Translations under genes and position numbers: made by a program
Assembly (NCBI GenBank): GCA_036873755.1
Contig: JAVTVY010033653.1
Coordinates: 89,575-153,574, forward strand
Length of the DNA stretch: 64,000 nt
Direction of reading: 5' to 3'
DNA from: Hanleya hanleyi
Taxonomy: Eukaryota; Mollusca; Polyplacophora; Lepidopleurida; Hanleyidae
Shown: positions 25,501 to 40,500 of the stretch, in pieces
Layout: each line of letters begins with the position of its first letter
How positions within the stretch are numbered: the first letter of the stretch is position 1
The notes under the pieces: model-generated
What the model saw: only the letters and a program-made list of their open reading frames with translations
Told to the model about the DNA's origin: nothing
Databases searched by the model: none

Positions 25501-28500
25501 TTCCTTCTGTGCCCCACTGGCTGAGCTCTGGCCTAAACCACTAGTTCCATTTCTTGTTCTAGTCCTTCCTCCTGTGCCACACTGGCTGAGCTCTGGCCTA
25601 AACCACTAGTTCCACTGCTTTGATCAACATTTCAGTCGTCTCACGATGTTTTCATCCTATGTCTTTTCACACCCGTGACTCCACCCATCGTATTCCTTTT
25701 TCCACCATGTTTTAAGTCGGTGATATGACTTGGCCTGGGATCAAACCTGGGACCTGGCAGTAGTGAGGCGAGTGCTCCACCACAAGGCCACCACAGTTTG
25801 GTCATACATTATTAACCTGGATATATATTCAGATTGAAAATCAACCTGGCTCCTCGGTGCACATTTATGAGATCAATGGAGACAGGTGAACCTGCCACAC
25901 TCGTATAGTACTTAATAGACTCGTTATCTCACCTGTCTCAGGTATTCCTCTCCGTCTTTCTTGGCCTGAAGTAAGAGGTCAGCTTGACCCTTCAATACAC
26001 GCACATTCCAAGCAAAGTTCTCTATCGCCTGATAACATGAAGAAGAGTATCGACCACAATGACTTTTAATGAGGTTCAAAGATCATTTTAACTGTAGACT
26101 GGAATTACACAACTGACCAAGTGAACCTGGAGTACCCCATTGGTATTGAACAAGGTCCAAAGGTACAAACATATTATGTCAGATATTTTGTGCCTTCAGT
26201 CTGTTTGTCCAAATTTGATTTGTCAAAGGAATGTGGAGAGACAAACCAAGCTGTAGATGAGAAATCACTTCCATATAAATCTGCTCATCACTACAAGTAT
26301 ATTAAAGGTGAACTGCAAAGCTTTTAATTTTATCTAAATTGTTGCTTATATACATCTTATCTTATGTGACATAACTTTTATACATTTTTGGGGCAAATAG
26401 ATTTTGCAAAATTGTACTAATAACAATATTTAAGTTATCCTGTTATAAATCCATCTTGAAAACTTACATCGCTTGTCTCTCTTGGTTTGTAGAACGTTAT
26501 GACATTATAGCGGTCTCCTTCATTCAAGTTTTATTTAAATGTGACGTCATGCTACGTCGGATGAATGAGTGAGGACCACTATCTATAACGTCATGACGTT
26601 TCAAAAACAACGGGAGGCAAGTGATGACATTTTTAAACGTTCTGGCTCTCGTTTTACGGTGGTATAAGTTTTGACTTCTCATATACCCAAAATAAAATAA
26701 TAACCCACAGAACTATTACCACACATATTTGTAACAACTATAGAAGTTCTTGTTTTATGACATTTTAACAGAACATTGGAAAGCTTTTCAGTTCAACTTT
26801 AAAACAATGTAAAATATGCTAACCGGACAACATCCACATGTTTTTATTGTTTATACCTTGTTCAGTTTTTTGCCCTTTAAACCAGCTTGTTGACAGGCTA
26901 TCTCCAACTCCTCATGCCACTCCAACCCAGCTCTCTGACAGTGAACCAACTGTAACATACAACATATATTTTCTGTAAAACAAGAAGGACATATTCTTGA
27001 AGAAAAGAAGAACATATTTTGTTACTTTAAATGCCCAAAATTTTAATCAAACATCTTCATTAAATTAAGAGATTGAAAGACAATAATTTAGCAGTTTACA
27101 TGTACATGGAACAGTTAGCTGGCATAGAGAATAGTATTAGTCACACAAAGAGTAACCAGTGGAGGATGTGGGAGGTATTTCACATGGACGGACATATCCA
27201 GGCATTTCTTGGCTACACCAGCCAAGAAAGTGAAGCGAGCCCTAAGGCTGTGGACTTGGGCTAGAGGTGTTCTTGGGCTATTGGATTCAGTATCAGACTG
27301 TTTAAACATCATGTGGGAGTTCATTTAAATGAATTATTAATTGAATATTTTTACTGAGCTTATTCCGGTATAATTATATGTAATTATGGTATCGGAAACA
27401 AGCATATAGTCGTTCTTGAGATATGGTGGTAATGAGAAAACCGATGGTCTGACGTACATACGTGATAATAAATTAAATCTAATTTTAGCAGTAGCCTGTG
27501 AACAGGTATGTGTCTGGAGTATGATCACAGTGCCTTATCATTCTCCAAATATGGTCTTAAAGTCATTTGTAACAAATTTAACAGAGTTTGACATTGTGAC
27601 CCAGAAAAAAATGGGTCAATCTCACTGACTTTAACGAATGCAGAGATGGACAGACAGACATTCATGATGACTATGAGGCCAATTGTGGCAAAGGGGTAAA
27701 AGAAAATGTTACTGGTCATTTTATTTTTTTATTTTTATTGGGTTGAGAATTTGGCTGCCAATAGGGCCTACTGATATCAAATGAACTGGATAGGTCTCTG
27801 CTTTGGAAAGATTTGTTCACTTATACAGAACATAAATGTTATGTAGAAGGTATACCAATGCAGACATGGACTTAAATAGATACTGGTACCTTGGCTTGAT
27901 GTGTAATTCATTACCTTTTCATAAACGGTGTCAGCATTCACAATCAGAGCCTTGCACTCCTCAACCAACTGTGGATAGATGGGAAGTGACTCAAATCAGT
28001 CAGCAGTTATAAACAAATTCTATCACTCGTGACACTAGAGATATTGTCCCCTGTATTTTAACCATGAAAGAAAATCACTCCACTGACTTTCTTCTTGAGA
28101 GAGTGATGGAAAATCTGGGGAGCGATTTTAATGTAATGCTAAACAATTCGGAGAGTTAACACTATAAGTGACCTAAAGATAGTGAATCACTCTCCTAAAC
28201 CACAGAAATTGTAAACATTCAACTGTGATTCACTCTCCTAAACCATAGAAATTGTGAACATTCAACTGTGATTCACTCTCCTAAACCATAGAAATTGTAA
28301 ACATTCAACTGTGATTCACTCTCCTAAACCATAGAAATTGTAAACATTCAACTGTGATTCACTCTCCTAAACCATAGAAATTGTAAACATTCAACTGTTA
28401 GTCACTTTTCTAAACCACAGAAATTGTAAACATTCAACTGTGATTCACTCTCCTAAACCATAGAAATTGTAAACATTCAACTGTGATTCACTCTCCTAAA

Positions 28501-31500
28501 CCACAGAAATTGCAAACATTCAACTGTGATTCACTCTCCTACACCATAGAAATTGTGAACATTCAACTGTGATTCACTCTCCTAAACCATAGAAATTGTA
28601 AACATTCAACTGTTAGTCACTTTCCTAAACCATAGAAATTGTAAACATTCAACTGTGATTCATTTTCCTAAACCATAGAAGCTGTAAACATTCAACTGTG
28701 AATCACTCTCCTAAACCATAGAAATTGTGAACATTCAACTGTGATTCACTCTCCTAAACCATAGAAATTGTAAACATTCAACTGTGATTCACTCCCCTAA
28801 ACCATGGAAACTGTAAACATTCAATTGTGATTCACTCTCCTAAACCATAGAAACTGTAAAGCATTCAACTGTGAATCACTCTCCTAAACCATAGAAACTG
28901 TAAGTATTCGACTGTGAATCACTCTCCTAAACTATGGAAATTGTGAACATTCAACTGTGAATCAATCTCCAAAACCATAGACATTGTGAACCTTCAACTG
29001 TCACTCTCCTAAACCATAGAAACTGTAAACATTCAACTGTGAATCACTCTTCTAAACCATGGAAACTGTAAATATTCAACTGTGAATCACTCTCCTAAAC
29101 CATAGAAACTCCAAATATTCACCTTGTTTCCTCTGGTTTGAGATATTTATGCCAGTCCCTCTAATAATTAAATCACAGGAAGTTAAATTTTCCACCATGA
29201 AACTTGGGGGGTGATCAAATTTATTAGGATATGCAGTGGACAAAATGGTTAAAAATCATGCATATAATCCATTAAATATTCATTATTTCAATGATTTTGG
29301 AGAGTGATCAAATTTATTAGAACCACTGATTGAATTTTGTCCATAAAATTGTGGGTGATTGAAATTTGGTAGGGGGGGGGGGATTATTACATGGATTACC
29401 GTAATCGAAAACTAGAACTCGTGGACTTCGAAAACCCCATCCTATTTTGTAATTGGTATGTAATAGATCTGGGCTTTGTTCCTCATACTTATATGACAAA
29501 ATAATACCCTGTCATCATTGGATATGCTCTCGGAGTGGCAGACTAAATGGTCTGGTTTGTATTTCAGTCACCCTTGAAGTGTCTGCAACAATGCTGATTG
29601 CTTGATTTATAGGTACTGTATCAATAGTTGATACCCATTTACCCAGAGTTTGTTCGAGTCACTCTCCTGGTCGTTCCTGCCATCTTGGTCGAAGTGGTCT
29701 TGGGTTTGTCATCGCAAAAGTAACATCTCTACTAGGCTGTTCCATTAAGTCATCATAACCCGCGAATTTGGAGAGGAATGACACGGCGCTTAGGATAATA
29801 GATTTGCATAGAATTTCCCGTCAAATATATAGAACATGGTAGGATACAGATTGGTGACACTTGTAAAATCAGATGTGAAGCATTATCTTAAAAAAAAAAA
29901 ATCTGTTTCTCAATGTCTTTTCAGACGGGAGGAAATAATGGAGAGGCATTGTCCGCAGAAACACATGGTCAGGAAATTGAAAATATCCTCAGAAACCAAC
30001 ATGTTTTGATTAGTCCACTTTGGTATAGGGTCGATAATTATGTACTCATCTCGCATTTATTCTTTTGACTCGCACACCACAGAAAGCTAAGGAATATTGA
30101 GGGAAAATGCAATTTAAACTGAACTGATTACCGTAGCTGTTCGTATTTTGACGAATTTTTTTAAGCTGGCAAGGTGAGCTAGTCATTTTCTGAGGTATAA
30201 TTTGTTTATGGGGGAAAAGCGCGAATTTGAAATATTCATGGCTCCAGTAATTTGCTTGCAAAAAATGTTGCGAATGGATCAAGGACGGAATGAAGGAACA
30301 TAGGGGGTGTCAGAGCGATTGTCATGACAGTACAGAAAAATTGATAATCAAGCTACATTTCCTGCGCAACCGCATGGCATTTAACCAGCATTTCTCTGAA
30401 TATTTTCGATAAATTTATTGATCACCAAGTGATAACTGTAACAAAAATCAAAATATGTCTGTTTCCGGAAACAGGCTAGAAAAAATTTGAGTAGGTAGGG
30501 CCACAAATTTATTTTGTTTGGGAAATAAATTTTATTGTGATGTCCAATGCCACTGTCACATGTGCAATGTTGCTCAAGTTTATTCATGATTATCCCTCTA
30601 TTCGGCACAGTAAAATTTCTTTAGGCAGAGAAACGTGCCCAATCAGCGAAAATATTCAAATTCCACGAATTCTGGCAAAATAGGTAGGCTTTTGAATCAA
30701 ATATCAGACTTACTGATTAAGGAATCAACATAACTGAACATTGATTACCGGTACCAATGGGAAAAAATATTTTAAAAAAACAACTTATTTTATTTATATT
30801 TTTTATTTTTTTTTAGCACAACGTTTAATCCCTCTGATTTGAGCTGTTTGAGACAAGAAACGAGAAGAGACCTTTGAACACGCGATTTGTCGAAGAACGA
30901 AAAATTGACTTCACAATTTGATAAATAAGTTTGGTTGTATCTTCGGGGTTTATTTCAACGCATTATTTCAATGTATTCATAATAAAACAAAATCGGCAAA
31001 CTGAGATTTTCTAGCAGAGAAATGATATAGATTTTGACGGTCAGTTGCCGACTTCGTTCAAGGAAAAATATCAGTTCACTTGCCCGTGTCCGCCGACGCA
31101 CTTCGGCTTGTGCCATTTCAAGCCAACAACTCCGTATATTTCTTCCGAAGTTGACGGAGAATATGTTTAAAATTGCCCTAGTAATAGTTATCAGGTCAAC
31201 TAAAGCGTAAACGTCGGTAAGTTTTCAATTCCCTGGTCTGGAAGTGTGCTTTATTCGCTTGTTTATTCGAGTCCGTTTATTTGAGATCGACCATCACACT
31301 TTACGGTTGTCGCAAAACCAGGCACTCTCCTACTCAAGAGATCCGAGTATAGCTAACACTTTGATTACCATCGTCACCTCTGTGCAGAGACTGATCGCTT
31401 CAAAAATACCCGGGGTATATCTATACAACACGAACATCCGGGTGATTTCGTCAATCTCTTAACGTACAAGGACAACATCATCCACGTTCCTTGTAAAAAT

Positions 31501-34500
31501 TACCCTACCAATTTCGAGCATTTCTTTGCAAAAAAAACGTATTCATTCTCATCTGCCATCGCCCCAAAACTATACAGACTCACAACATTACATTTGTGAC
31601 CAACTAGGCAAGTTTCAGTGCCTAAGTCTTCCTAGTTTTTCCGCTCTTGATGTACAAAGTTTTCTACAGCTCAATGGCTGCCCCCATGGCCAAGGACGAT
31701 TCCAATAACCCCCTCCTCCTCCGGAGGATGGGGTTAATAAAGGAGGTGAAATTAATTCCCATACCTCTTCAAAAGCAAGCAACGCTTTCTTCAAGATCTC
31801 TGGCAAATTTCCCTGAGCTTCAAGGTATGGATACTGTAACAAAATGAAGTAAACATCAATACTGATAAGGCAGGCTCATTACTATACAGATCAAGTGGTC
31901 CAAAGATGTGGGTAATTGCACTATTGCATTACAGGTATATAGACATATGACAAACCAATTGTTATGTAACTTTTGATGATGATGCTATTTCCTATATTTT
32001 AGCTGCCAGAGGCAGATTGCTGAAGATTTGTGTAATCTGAGCAGCATAGAAATACACTACCTCTGATAATACATTCAAACAAGTCCGGTCTTGCAATTTG
32101 ATGGGGCTGATTGTACCCTTTAACCCTAAATCAATCATCATTTAACCCCTGATACGCAAGGTCTGTATAAGATAGGAGCAGCAAAACCCTCATATTTTCA
32201 ACAAAATAATTCTCATAAGAAATATGATATGGAGGAGCAAAACAGATTAAATACAGAAAGTGTTGATATGCATCTTCATTTACTCCCAGTCACCCTGCTA
32301 ATTAGACTGTAGGACTGTCTGTCAACTTATTCTGTATTAACAGAAAGTGGCAGTGAGCTGTTTAGCTGCCTCCCCTACAGTTATTGTCTTGAAAGGGATA
32401 GAAAATCCTTGATAAAGTATCCATCACTGTCCAAAAGTATTTTTTTTTATATTTTTTTTTCCGATTTTTTTCAACTGAGCAAAAAGCCGATAAACTTTCG
32501 ATGATGGCCTGTAACTGCCATTCCTCATTAATATTCTTTTTCATATTTCTCGATGTTATAATTTTTTAAATCAAATGTACTACTATACACACTGTAATAT
32601 GGACTAGACATCGACATAACAAATCTGCATGTCTGAGAGGAACCATCTTTGCTTATTTGCTGTTAACTAACAAGGAGCTCTCAAATATATATTCGAAATT
32701 TTCCGATATGTACCTTTGGGCAGGTTGTAGTTGAAGACCTCCTTGCACACCATGGGCTTTCTAAATAAGTTGCGTGCAGACAAATGTTGGTAAAATGGCA
32801 AACAAATATTTTTGGCCCAGTTGCATAATCTAGGCCCAATTATGTAATCTACGTATATGGTTGTTAAACCATTAAATAAGCAATAATGTTCCAAGTTCAA
32901 CCTTCAAAATACTTCCCTATCAATGTCTACTTCCCTGTTGAACTAGAATAATGGTGAGTGTTTTGTGGGTATCTGTAATAATTGACAGGATAGGAAAATG
33001 GATGGTCGTAACAGACCACCATACAAAGATAGGTATCAAATGCGTTTTATTCGGTTAAAAAAAATCGGAAAAATAAATAAAAAATACTTTTGGACAGTTG
33101 ATGGAATTATTCTTTCATTTACAACATACTTTTTTCAAGGGTTTTTTATTCCATTAAACCCACACCATTTTGAATTAAGACATTCTCACTGGCTCACTAT
33201 TTATAGAAGACATCCCCGTCTGCATACAAAAGCCAATTTCTATGTTCACACTTCAAAGTTTCACTTGAGTGTGAATGTAGAAATTGGGTTGTGTGTGAAG
33301 ACAGAATTCCCCTGAACCAATTGACCCGTGACATAGCAGGTTTTCTATCTCAAAATCTGTCAGATGACACGACATATGTTGTTGTTGTTGCATCACCCAG
33401 TCATTGGCCCAACGTGATGCAGGTCCAATGCTAAATTCATTTTTTATAAGCATCCTCGTTATCATGATAGTGATGTATCAGTACTGTGGAGTGGGCTTAA
33501 TTACCTCCCCTTTCATGGTCATGACCAGTGATGTCTGGTCTCCTATGTTATTGATGCGTGTGGCTAAGAGACGGATACACTGTTTGACATTGGCGATAGG
33601 GGCCAGCCCACACGTCTCTTTGAAGTTGGACAGTGAGACCTGGACGTTGTCTCTCAAGTCAGTCCCATCTCGCAGTGGCTGTATGGCCACCTGGAAAACA
33701 AGTGACACATATGCAAGGATAGTAATTATTAAATAGATAATAACATGCAATAGGTGATCATATAAACATCAGTTTCACTAAAATAATTTTCCACATTCAT
33801 GAACTCTAATCTGTAATTTTTCTTTTTTATGTATTTCATTATTGCTGTTATTTTCTCTTTGAATAAGCTAGTATATTAACACCACAATGACCACCAACAG
33901 TTGACCAGCCACAAGATCATAACATGGATAATTCCTCTCCAACATTGCTCCAGTAAGGCTCATTAAACTTAATAGTTCGTTTACCATCATCTAATTTCCA
34001 GGAAAGCAGGGAGGGTGGGCGGATTTTATTTTTATTTGTTTATTCTATTTTTAGTTGGGGGAGCTAACCTGATTGATGTATCGTTAATTCAATTGGCAAA
34101 ATACATGCATATATGATTGTTCTCCACTTCATTTTCGAATCATGTAGAACCTTCCTAAATATTAAGACCTTGCTGCAATACCATATCACGGGGAAACAAT
34201 ACGGTATGCTGCCAAAATTCAAGTGAACCTTCGGCAATTTATTTGCCCGGAAGTTGGCTTCCACATGTCCTGAATGAATATCTCGACTAGAATTTTTGTT
34301 TATACGACGTAGACAGGTTCCTTGTAGAAATGAACACCGACAAGCACTGTTATGCCATCGCGTATGCTCACCAAAACCAACATTAGTTTGCGGATTTTCA
34401 GAAAATTAAGGGGATGCAGCGACTTAGATTGGCTTAATTTTTAGCACAGTAAATCGACTATTTAGTCCACCAGACTTGAATTTAATGGCAGATAAATCGA

Positions 34501-37500
34501 TGGACACTATATAAAACATGTTGTATCCAGGTTATACGTGATATGGCAGGTGTACACATATCTTGCTAAAATAAATTTTTGATTGAAAAATCATGATAAA
34601 GAAAGATCCAATTGGAAGGTTAGAACTTATGCTGGGGAGGGCCCTAATGCATTAAACTAAAGATGGTGGCACCCCCAGGCCTGGATCACACCTATAGGCT
34701 GGATCACACCTATAGCTTATTCTGTTGGAAGCTTTGAATCGCACAGTTTACTCCCGACGTCATCTGCAGAAAGTGTTTGTCGCACACCTTCACGACATCG
34801 CTGTAAGAACACAGCAAGGAAGCAATCAGAGATTGCTCAATTGTATGCCCCCCCTTCTGCTTTAATCCGACACTGCTCCACCATTGTTCTGTTTTGTATT
34901 GGTCTGTGGAGGCCTAATTTGGCTAATTATAAAAATTCTGTTTCAGTCACTTTTTTCGGCATGCCTCGCATAATACATGTACATATTCCACCCGGGACTT
35001 TCGCCAAATTCAAAAATGTGACCTGGTTATGAGACCTACATTCCTTGGGAGTATATTGTGGTGAAATTATGAAGCGATCGTGAACTTTGAATTTTGCATC
35101 CAATTCACTCTTTTTGGGGCAATTTCATACTTCAGGACCTATGTGATCTACTTTGGAATGTGCTTTGGACAAATAAATATATCCCATTCATTTAGGTTTG
35201 ATGAACAAAAGGCCATAACTCTTGAAAATATAACCGAAAGCAGAGAAACTTCACGCTGCACAACTATGGGGTACTGACCACATATCATGCAAATTCCATA
35301 ATTGTCCATACAATATTAACCGAGATCCAGCCCGGACAAGTCTCAATTCACAAAGATTTCAAGAACAAAAGGGCCATAACTCTTGAAATATACGCGAAAC
35401 GCGGAGAAACTTCACACTGCACAACTACAGGGCACTCACCACATATCCTGCAAATTCCATACTTGTCCATACAATATTAACCGAGATCCAGCCTGGACAA
35501 GTCCCAATTCACAAAGACTTGATGAACAAAGGGCCATAACTCTTGAAAATACATGCGAAACGCGAAGAAACTTCACGCTACACAACTACAGGGCACTGAC
35601 CACATACCCTGCAAATTTCATAATTGTCCATACAATATTAACCAAGATCCAGCCCGGACAAGTCCCAATTCACGGAGATTTCAGGAACAAAGGGCAATAA
35701 CTCTTGAAAATATAGGCGAAACGGGGAGAAACTTTACGCTGCACAACTGTGGGGCACTGACCACATGTCATGCAAATTTCATACTTGTTCATACAATATT
35801 AACCAAGATCCAGCCCGGACAAGTCCCATTCACAGAGATTTCAGAAAAGGGCCATAACTCTTGAAAATGATACCGGAACTCGGAAAAAACTCTACGCTGC
35901 ACAACTATGAGCCACTGGCCACATTCCATGCAAGTTTCAATCCTGTCCATCAATTATTAACCGAGATATCGCGTGGACAAGAAATTCGGACGGACGGACG
36001 GACAAAGCGTTCGCTATATGCCCCCCCTCTAGTTAGAGGGGGGGCAATAATTAGGAAATGAGTTCTGATTATGTGAGAATATTTGTTGGTGCTACCACTT
36101 CAACATCATATGATAATGAGCCAACATGTGACCTAAAGCTCGAGTGTGTATTGGTTAAAGCGAAAATATCGCTCGCAATCCAGGCGGGCATTGCCGCACA
36201 CCTATAGCTCTGTTTAAAAATGTTCAGGGCGGCGAGAAAATCAGGGGCGGGCGGTGATGATAAACGAACTATTAAGTTTAATGAGCTTATAAATCCATGT
36301 GCCTTATCCATACCCTGCAAAAACAGCTTTGTGCCTTCACCAATATATTAGCCACTGTCACAGTTTGATCTGCTCTGTTGAGTTTGTAATGCAGACATAA
36401 TACCACCCATTAATGCAGACATAATACCACCCATTAATGCAGACATAATACCACCCATTAATGCAGACATAATACCACCCATTAATGCAGACATAATACC
36501 ACCCATTAATGCAGACATAATACCACCCATTAATGCAGACATAATACCACCCATTAATGCAGACATAATACCACCCATTAATGCAGACATAATACCACCC
36601 ATTAATGCAGACATAATACCACCCATTAATGCAGACATAATACCACCCATTAATGCAGACATAATACCACCCATTTCAAGACACTGGAGCGGTATGTGCA
36701 AACCATGCCTCCTTGCATGTAAACTAAATTTGTACGGTCCTTATCTGGGGGAGGGCAGATTTCGCTGGGTAGCATTTTCTCTGCGATTGCAAGAAATGAA
36801 TCATAATAGCTGTAGATTGTAATACAGCTATGTATGAAGCATGATTACACTATGTGACCATGGTTCTGCAAAGAAATGTTTTGAGTACTGGGTATTTCAG
36901 TCAAAATATGTGTAAATTTGACCAAATTTGTTTGTGCCCTATGCTTATAATGTTACAGAGCTTGACTGACAGCTGGACATTGTGTGAGTGCCAGGTGCTT
37001 CAAACCAGCATGGGCAGAACCCTGGTGAGATAGTGTATCTTACCCATATATAGACTGCGCAGATCGAATGAGAATTTTCCAAACTAACATTTTGAACAAT
37101 ATGAAATACCAAAATGTTTAATCACCTTAAATGTTTCATCGACTGTTCGGACCCCAACTGATTTCATACTGGTATAGTCACGTGACCTCTTGGCCCGTTT
37201 GTAAACCATCCCGCGTCTGTGGCCCTTCTGAAAATAAACCCATATAGATGAAAAACATGAAGCTGCGCTATCGAAACCCCTCGGCTCTGAACCCCAGCTA
37301 TTATAATGTAAGGGTGTCTCTACCAATTGATTGGCTTGTGGGAAGAAATATTTACCCCTGGTATTGTAAGTGTACTTTCTTTGAAAAAAAAAATTGTCTA
37401 AGAGAATAAATCAATAAATCAGTCATTCAATCAATAAATAAATGTGATAGTATACTAACATGATATAGAAATAATATGCAAACTTAACATAGGAATTAGT

Positions 37501-40500
37501 GGATTTTGTTAGACAAGGGGCATAACTCTGCAAAATACTTTCTGACACGACTCATTTTCGATAGGCATCTAGTGTCATTTTCAAAACAGATTTGCAGGCA
37601 TTCTTCGCATTGTGTAAGAGAATAAATCAATAAATCAGTCATCCTATCAATAAATAAATGTGATAGTATACAAACATGATATAGAAATTATATGCAAACT
37701 TAACATAGGGATTAGTGGATTTTATTAGACAAGGGGCATAACTCTGCAAAATACTTTCTGACACGACTCATTTTCGATAGGCATCTAGTTCAGGTCAAGA
37801 GAAACAACTGTATCACGTTAGGATGTTGTATATGGAACGGTTCTGAAATTATCACAATAACAAATCATAAATGGATTTTTATTTGTAAAAAGGGGCATAA
37901 CTCTGCAAAATATTGTCCGAGATGACTCATTTTCGATAGGCTTCTGATTTACGTGAAGATAAATAGATGTAACAAGTTTGGTTGCCATGCATGAAACGGT
38001 TCTGTAGATATCGCGGTAACGGACGGACGGACGGACGTACGTACGGACCGACGGACAGCCGTACATGACGACGACAATACCCCTAGGCCAATGTTGGCCG
38101 AGGGGTAAAAAACAAACTAGCCCAATAGGCCCCAATACCTCTTGAACCAATATGAATGACTGGGATCAAGTCTTGTAGATTCGCTTGTCAATGCTGCTAT
38201 TTCAACGTTCCAAATATTGGAAAAGGTCTCACAAAAACTTCAACTGTGAACATATCATTTTTACTTCAGAATCACCCGAGTATTATATCTGAAGTTACGT
38301 GTAGCCATCATAGTATATTTTACTAAATGTTAAATATATGCCCATGTATGTTGTTTACATCTACATATATATAGTGTAACCCAATATTAGATGGAAAGGT
38401 CCAGGTATCAGTGATCATTTATTACAGAAATTCAATACATGTAGCTTCCACATCATGTAAAATTGCCCGAGGGGTAAAAGACCCATCAGACTAGGTAAAG
38501 TACAAAATCATGATATGGGGAAAGCAATAATAAATGATAATGGAGGTACTTACCCCACCCCCTCTTTTATTGGTGATGGCTATATGGACGAAGAGGGTGG
38601 ATTTCTCCATGGGATCACCGGTATTAGACAGGAGGCGGAGGTGTCTGTAACCTGAAATACAGATCATAGCATATCTAATCCATGAACTTTTTTTCTGCAA
38701 AATGGCATAATTTTTTACTTATGGCGGGTTTTATTGTTCTGGATACAAATGACATGAATGGAAGATCATGTTCAATCATTGGAGACTCCTCAGATCATTG
38801 TCTTCAAATTATATAATGTTCGCACATTTTCAAGGTAAGTGAATGCAGCAAAAATATGCATCCATATAAGGAGACCTACATTGTTGCATATTTACTTGAG
38901 AAATATCGGGAATATTGATGTAATAATCTGAGAGAGAAATTCTATATTAGCATGTTAGCATACACTCAAATGATATGGTATGGTAATATGACATGATGAA
39001 TCTATATTCACCTGTTTGCATACATTCAAATGGTATGGTATGGTACTATGATATGATAAATCTATATTCACCTGTTTGCATACACTCAAATGGTATGGTG
39101 TGGTGTGGTAAATCTATATTCACCTGTTTGCATACATTCAAATGGTATGGTATGGTACTATGATATGATAAATCTATATTCACCTGTTTGCATACACTCA
39201 AATGGTATGGTGTAGTAAATCTATATTCGCCTGTTTGCATACACTCAAATGGTATGATATGGTAATATGGTATGATAAATCTATATTCATACGTTTGCAT
39301 ACACTCAAATGGTATGGTATGGTGTGGTAAATCTATATTCAACTGTTTGCATACACTCAAATGGTATGATATGGTAATATGGTATGATGAATCTATATTC
39401 ACCTGTTTGCATACACTCAAATGGTATGATATGGTAGTATGGTATTATAAATCTATATTCACCTGTTTGCATACACTCAAATGGTATGGTATGGTATGGT
39501 ATGGTAAATCTATATTCACCTGTTTGCATACACTCAATTGGTATGGTATGGTGTGGTAAATCTATATTCACCTGTTTGCATACACTCAAATGGTATGGTA
39601 TAGTGATATGATGTGATGAATCTATATTCACCTGTTTGCATACACTCAAATGGTATGGTATACTGTCCAATGAACTCATCCCCGATAAAATCATCATCCA
39701 GCACAGAGAACCTGACCAAGGCCAGCTCAGGCAGGTTAATCTGAAACTCAAAACTCTCATCAAATATTGGGTTGTAGCCTGAAAAGACATTGAAGAACAG
39801 CATTAAAATTTTAAGTTACATAACATATTCAATTTTATTTGGTTAAGAATATTCAGTTGAAAGAATATAAGTCAGATCATCCACAATAAATTATCTTACT
39901 TATTCATCAATCTGAACAAAATTAATTTAAAACCAGTAACAGGTATGAAATTCAGCCGATTTCATTAGTTTACGTAAGTTCAAAGGCACTGTATGACAGC
40001 TTTTGGAGGAGTTGTCCCCCCTGATCGTATTGAATTGTACCCCTTGATTGTGATGTTTGTGACCGACCTAGACTGTACTCTCTGTTAAATCAAGATATTA
40101 ACAGACAGTGATAAGTGTACTGTTCCAGCTGTCTCCCCTTCAGTGATTGGTCATTCGACCCCGCCATTTTAAACTAAGATGTGCATTCTCATTGGATTAC
40201 TATTTATAGGAACCCCAATCTTCATACACAACCATGTGACTGTCTCAGTTGACCGATGACATAGCGCGGCCTCGTTTTCGATATCTGGCGTCTAACTGGG
40301 AAAATGTTGTTGTTGCTGCACATCAACCGATCATTGGCCCTCCGTAGAATGGTCCAATATTATAGGCTAGTGACCGACCAAATGAAAAATTGTATGTCAA
40401 AATATTGATCTGCAAATATCTCTCACTAATATTTCTGGAGTCCCCTCCTGTATTATGCCAAGTTAATCAGTGGATTCCAATGCTTTTTACTGACCATTAT

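Noticed and set aside
25730..25795. Functional tRNA gene on the minus strand
   Set aside because: Box A and B are present, but no proper cloverleaf or anticodon loop can be drawn and it continues into a SINE body.
36348..36701. 117-codon ORF of MGGIMSAL repeats
   Set aside because: Entirely the perfect 24-bp minisatellite inside a PLCL intron.
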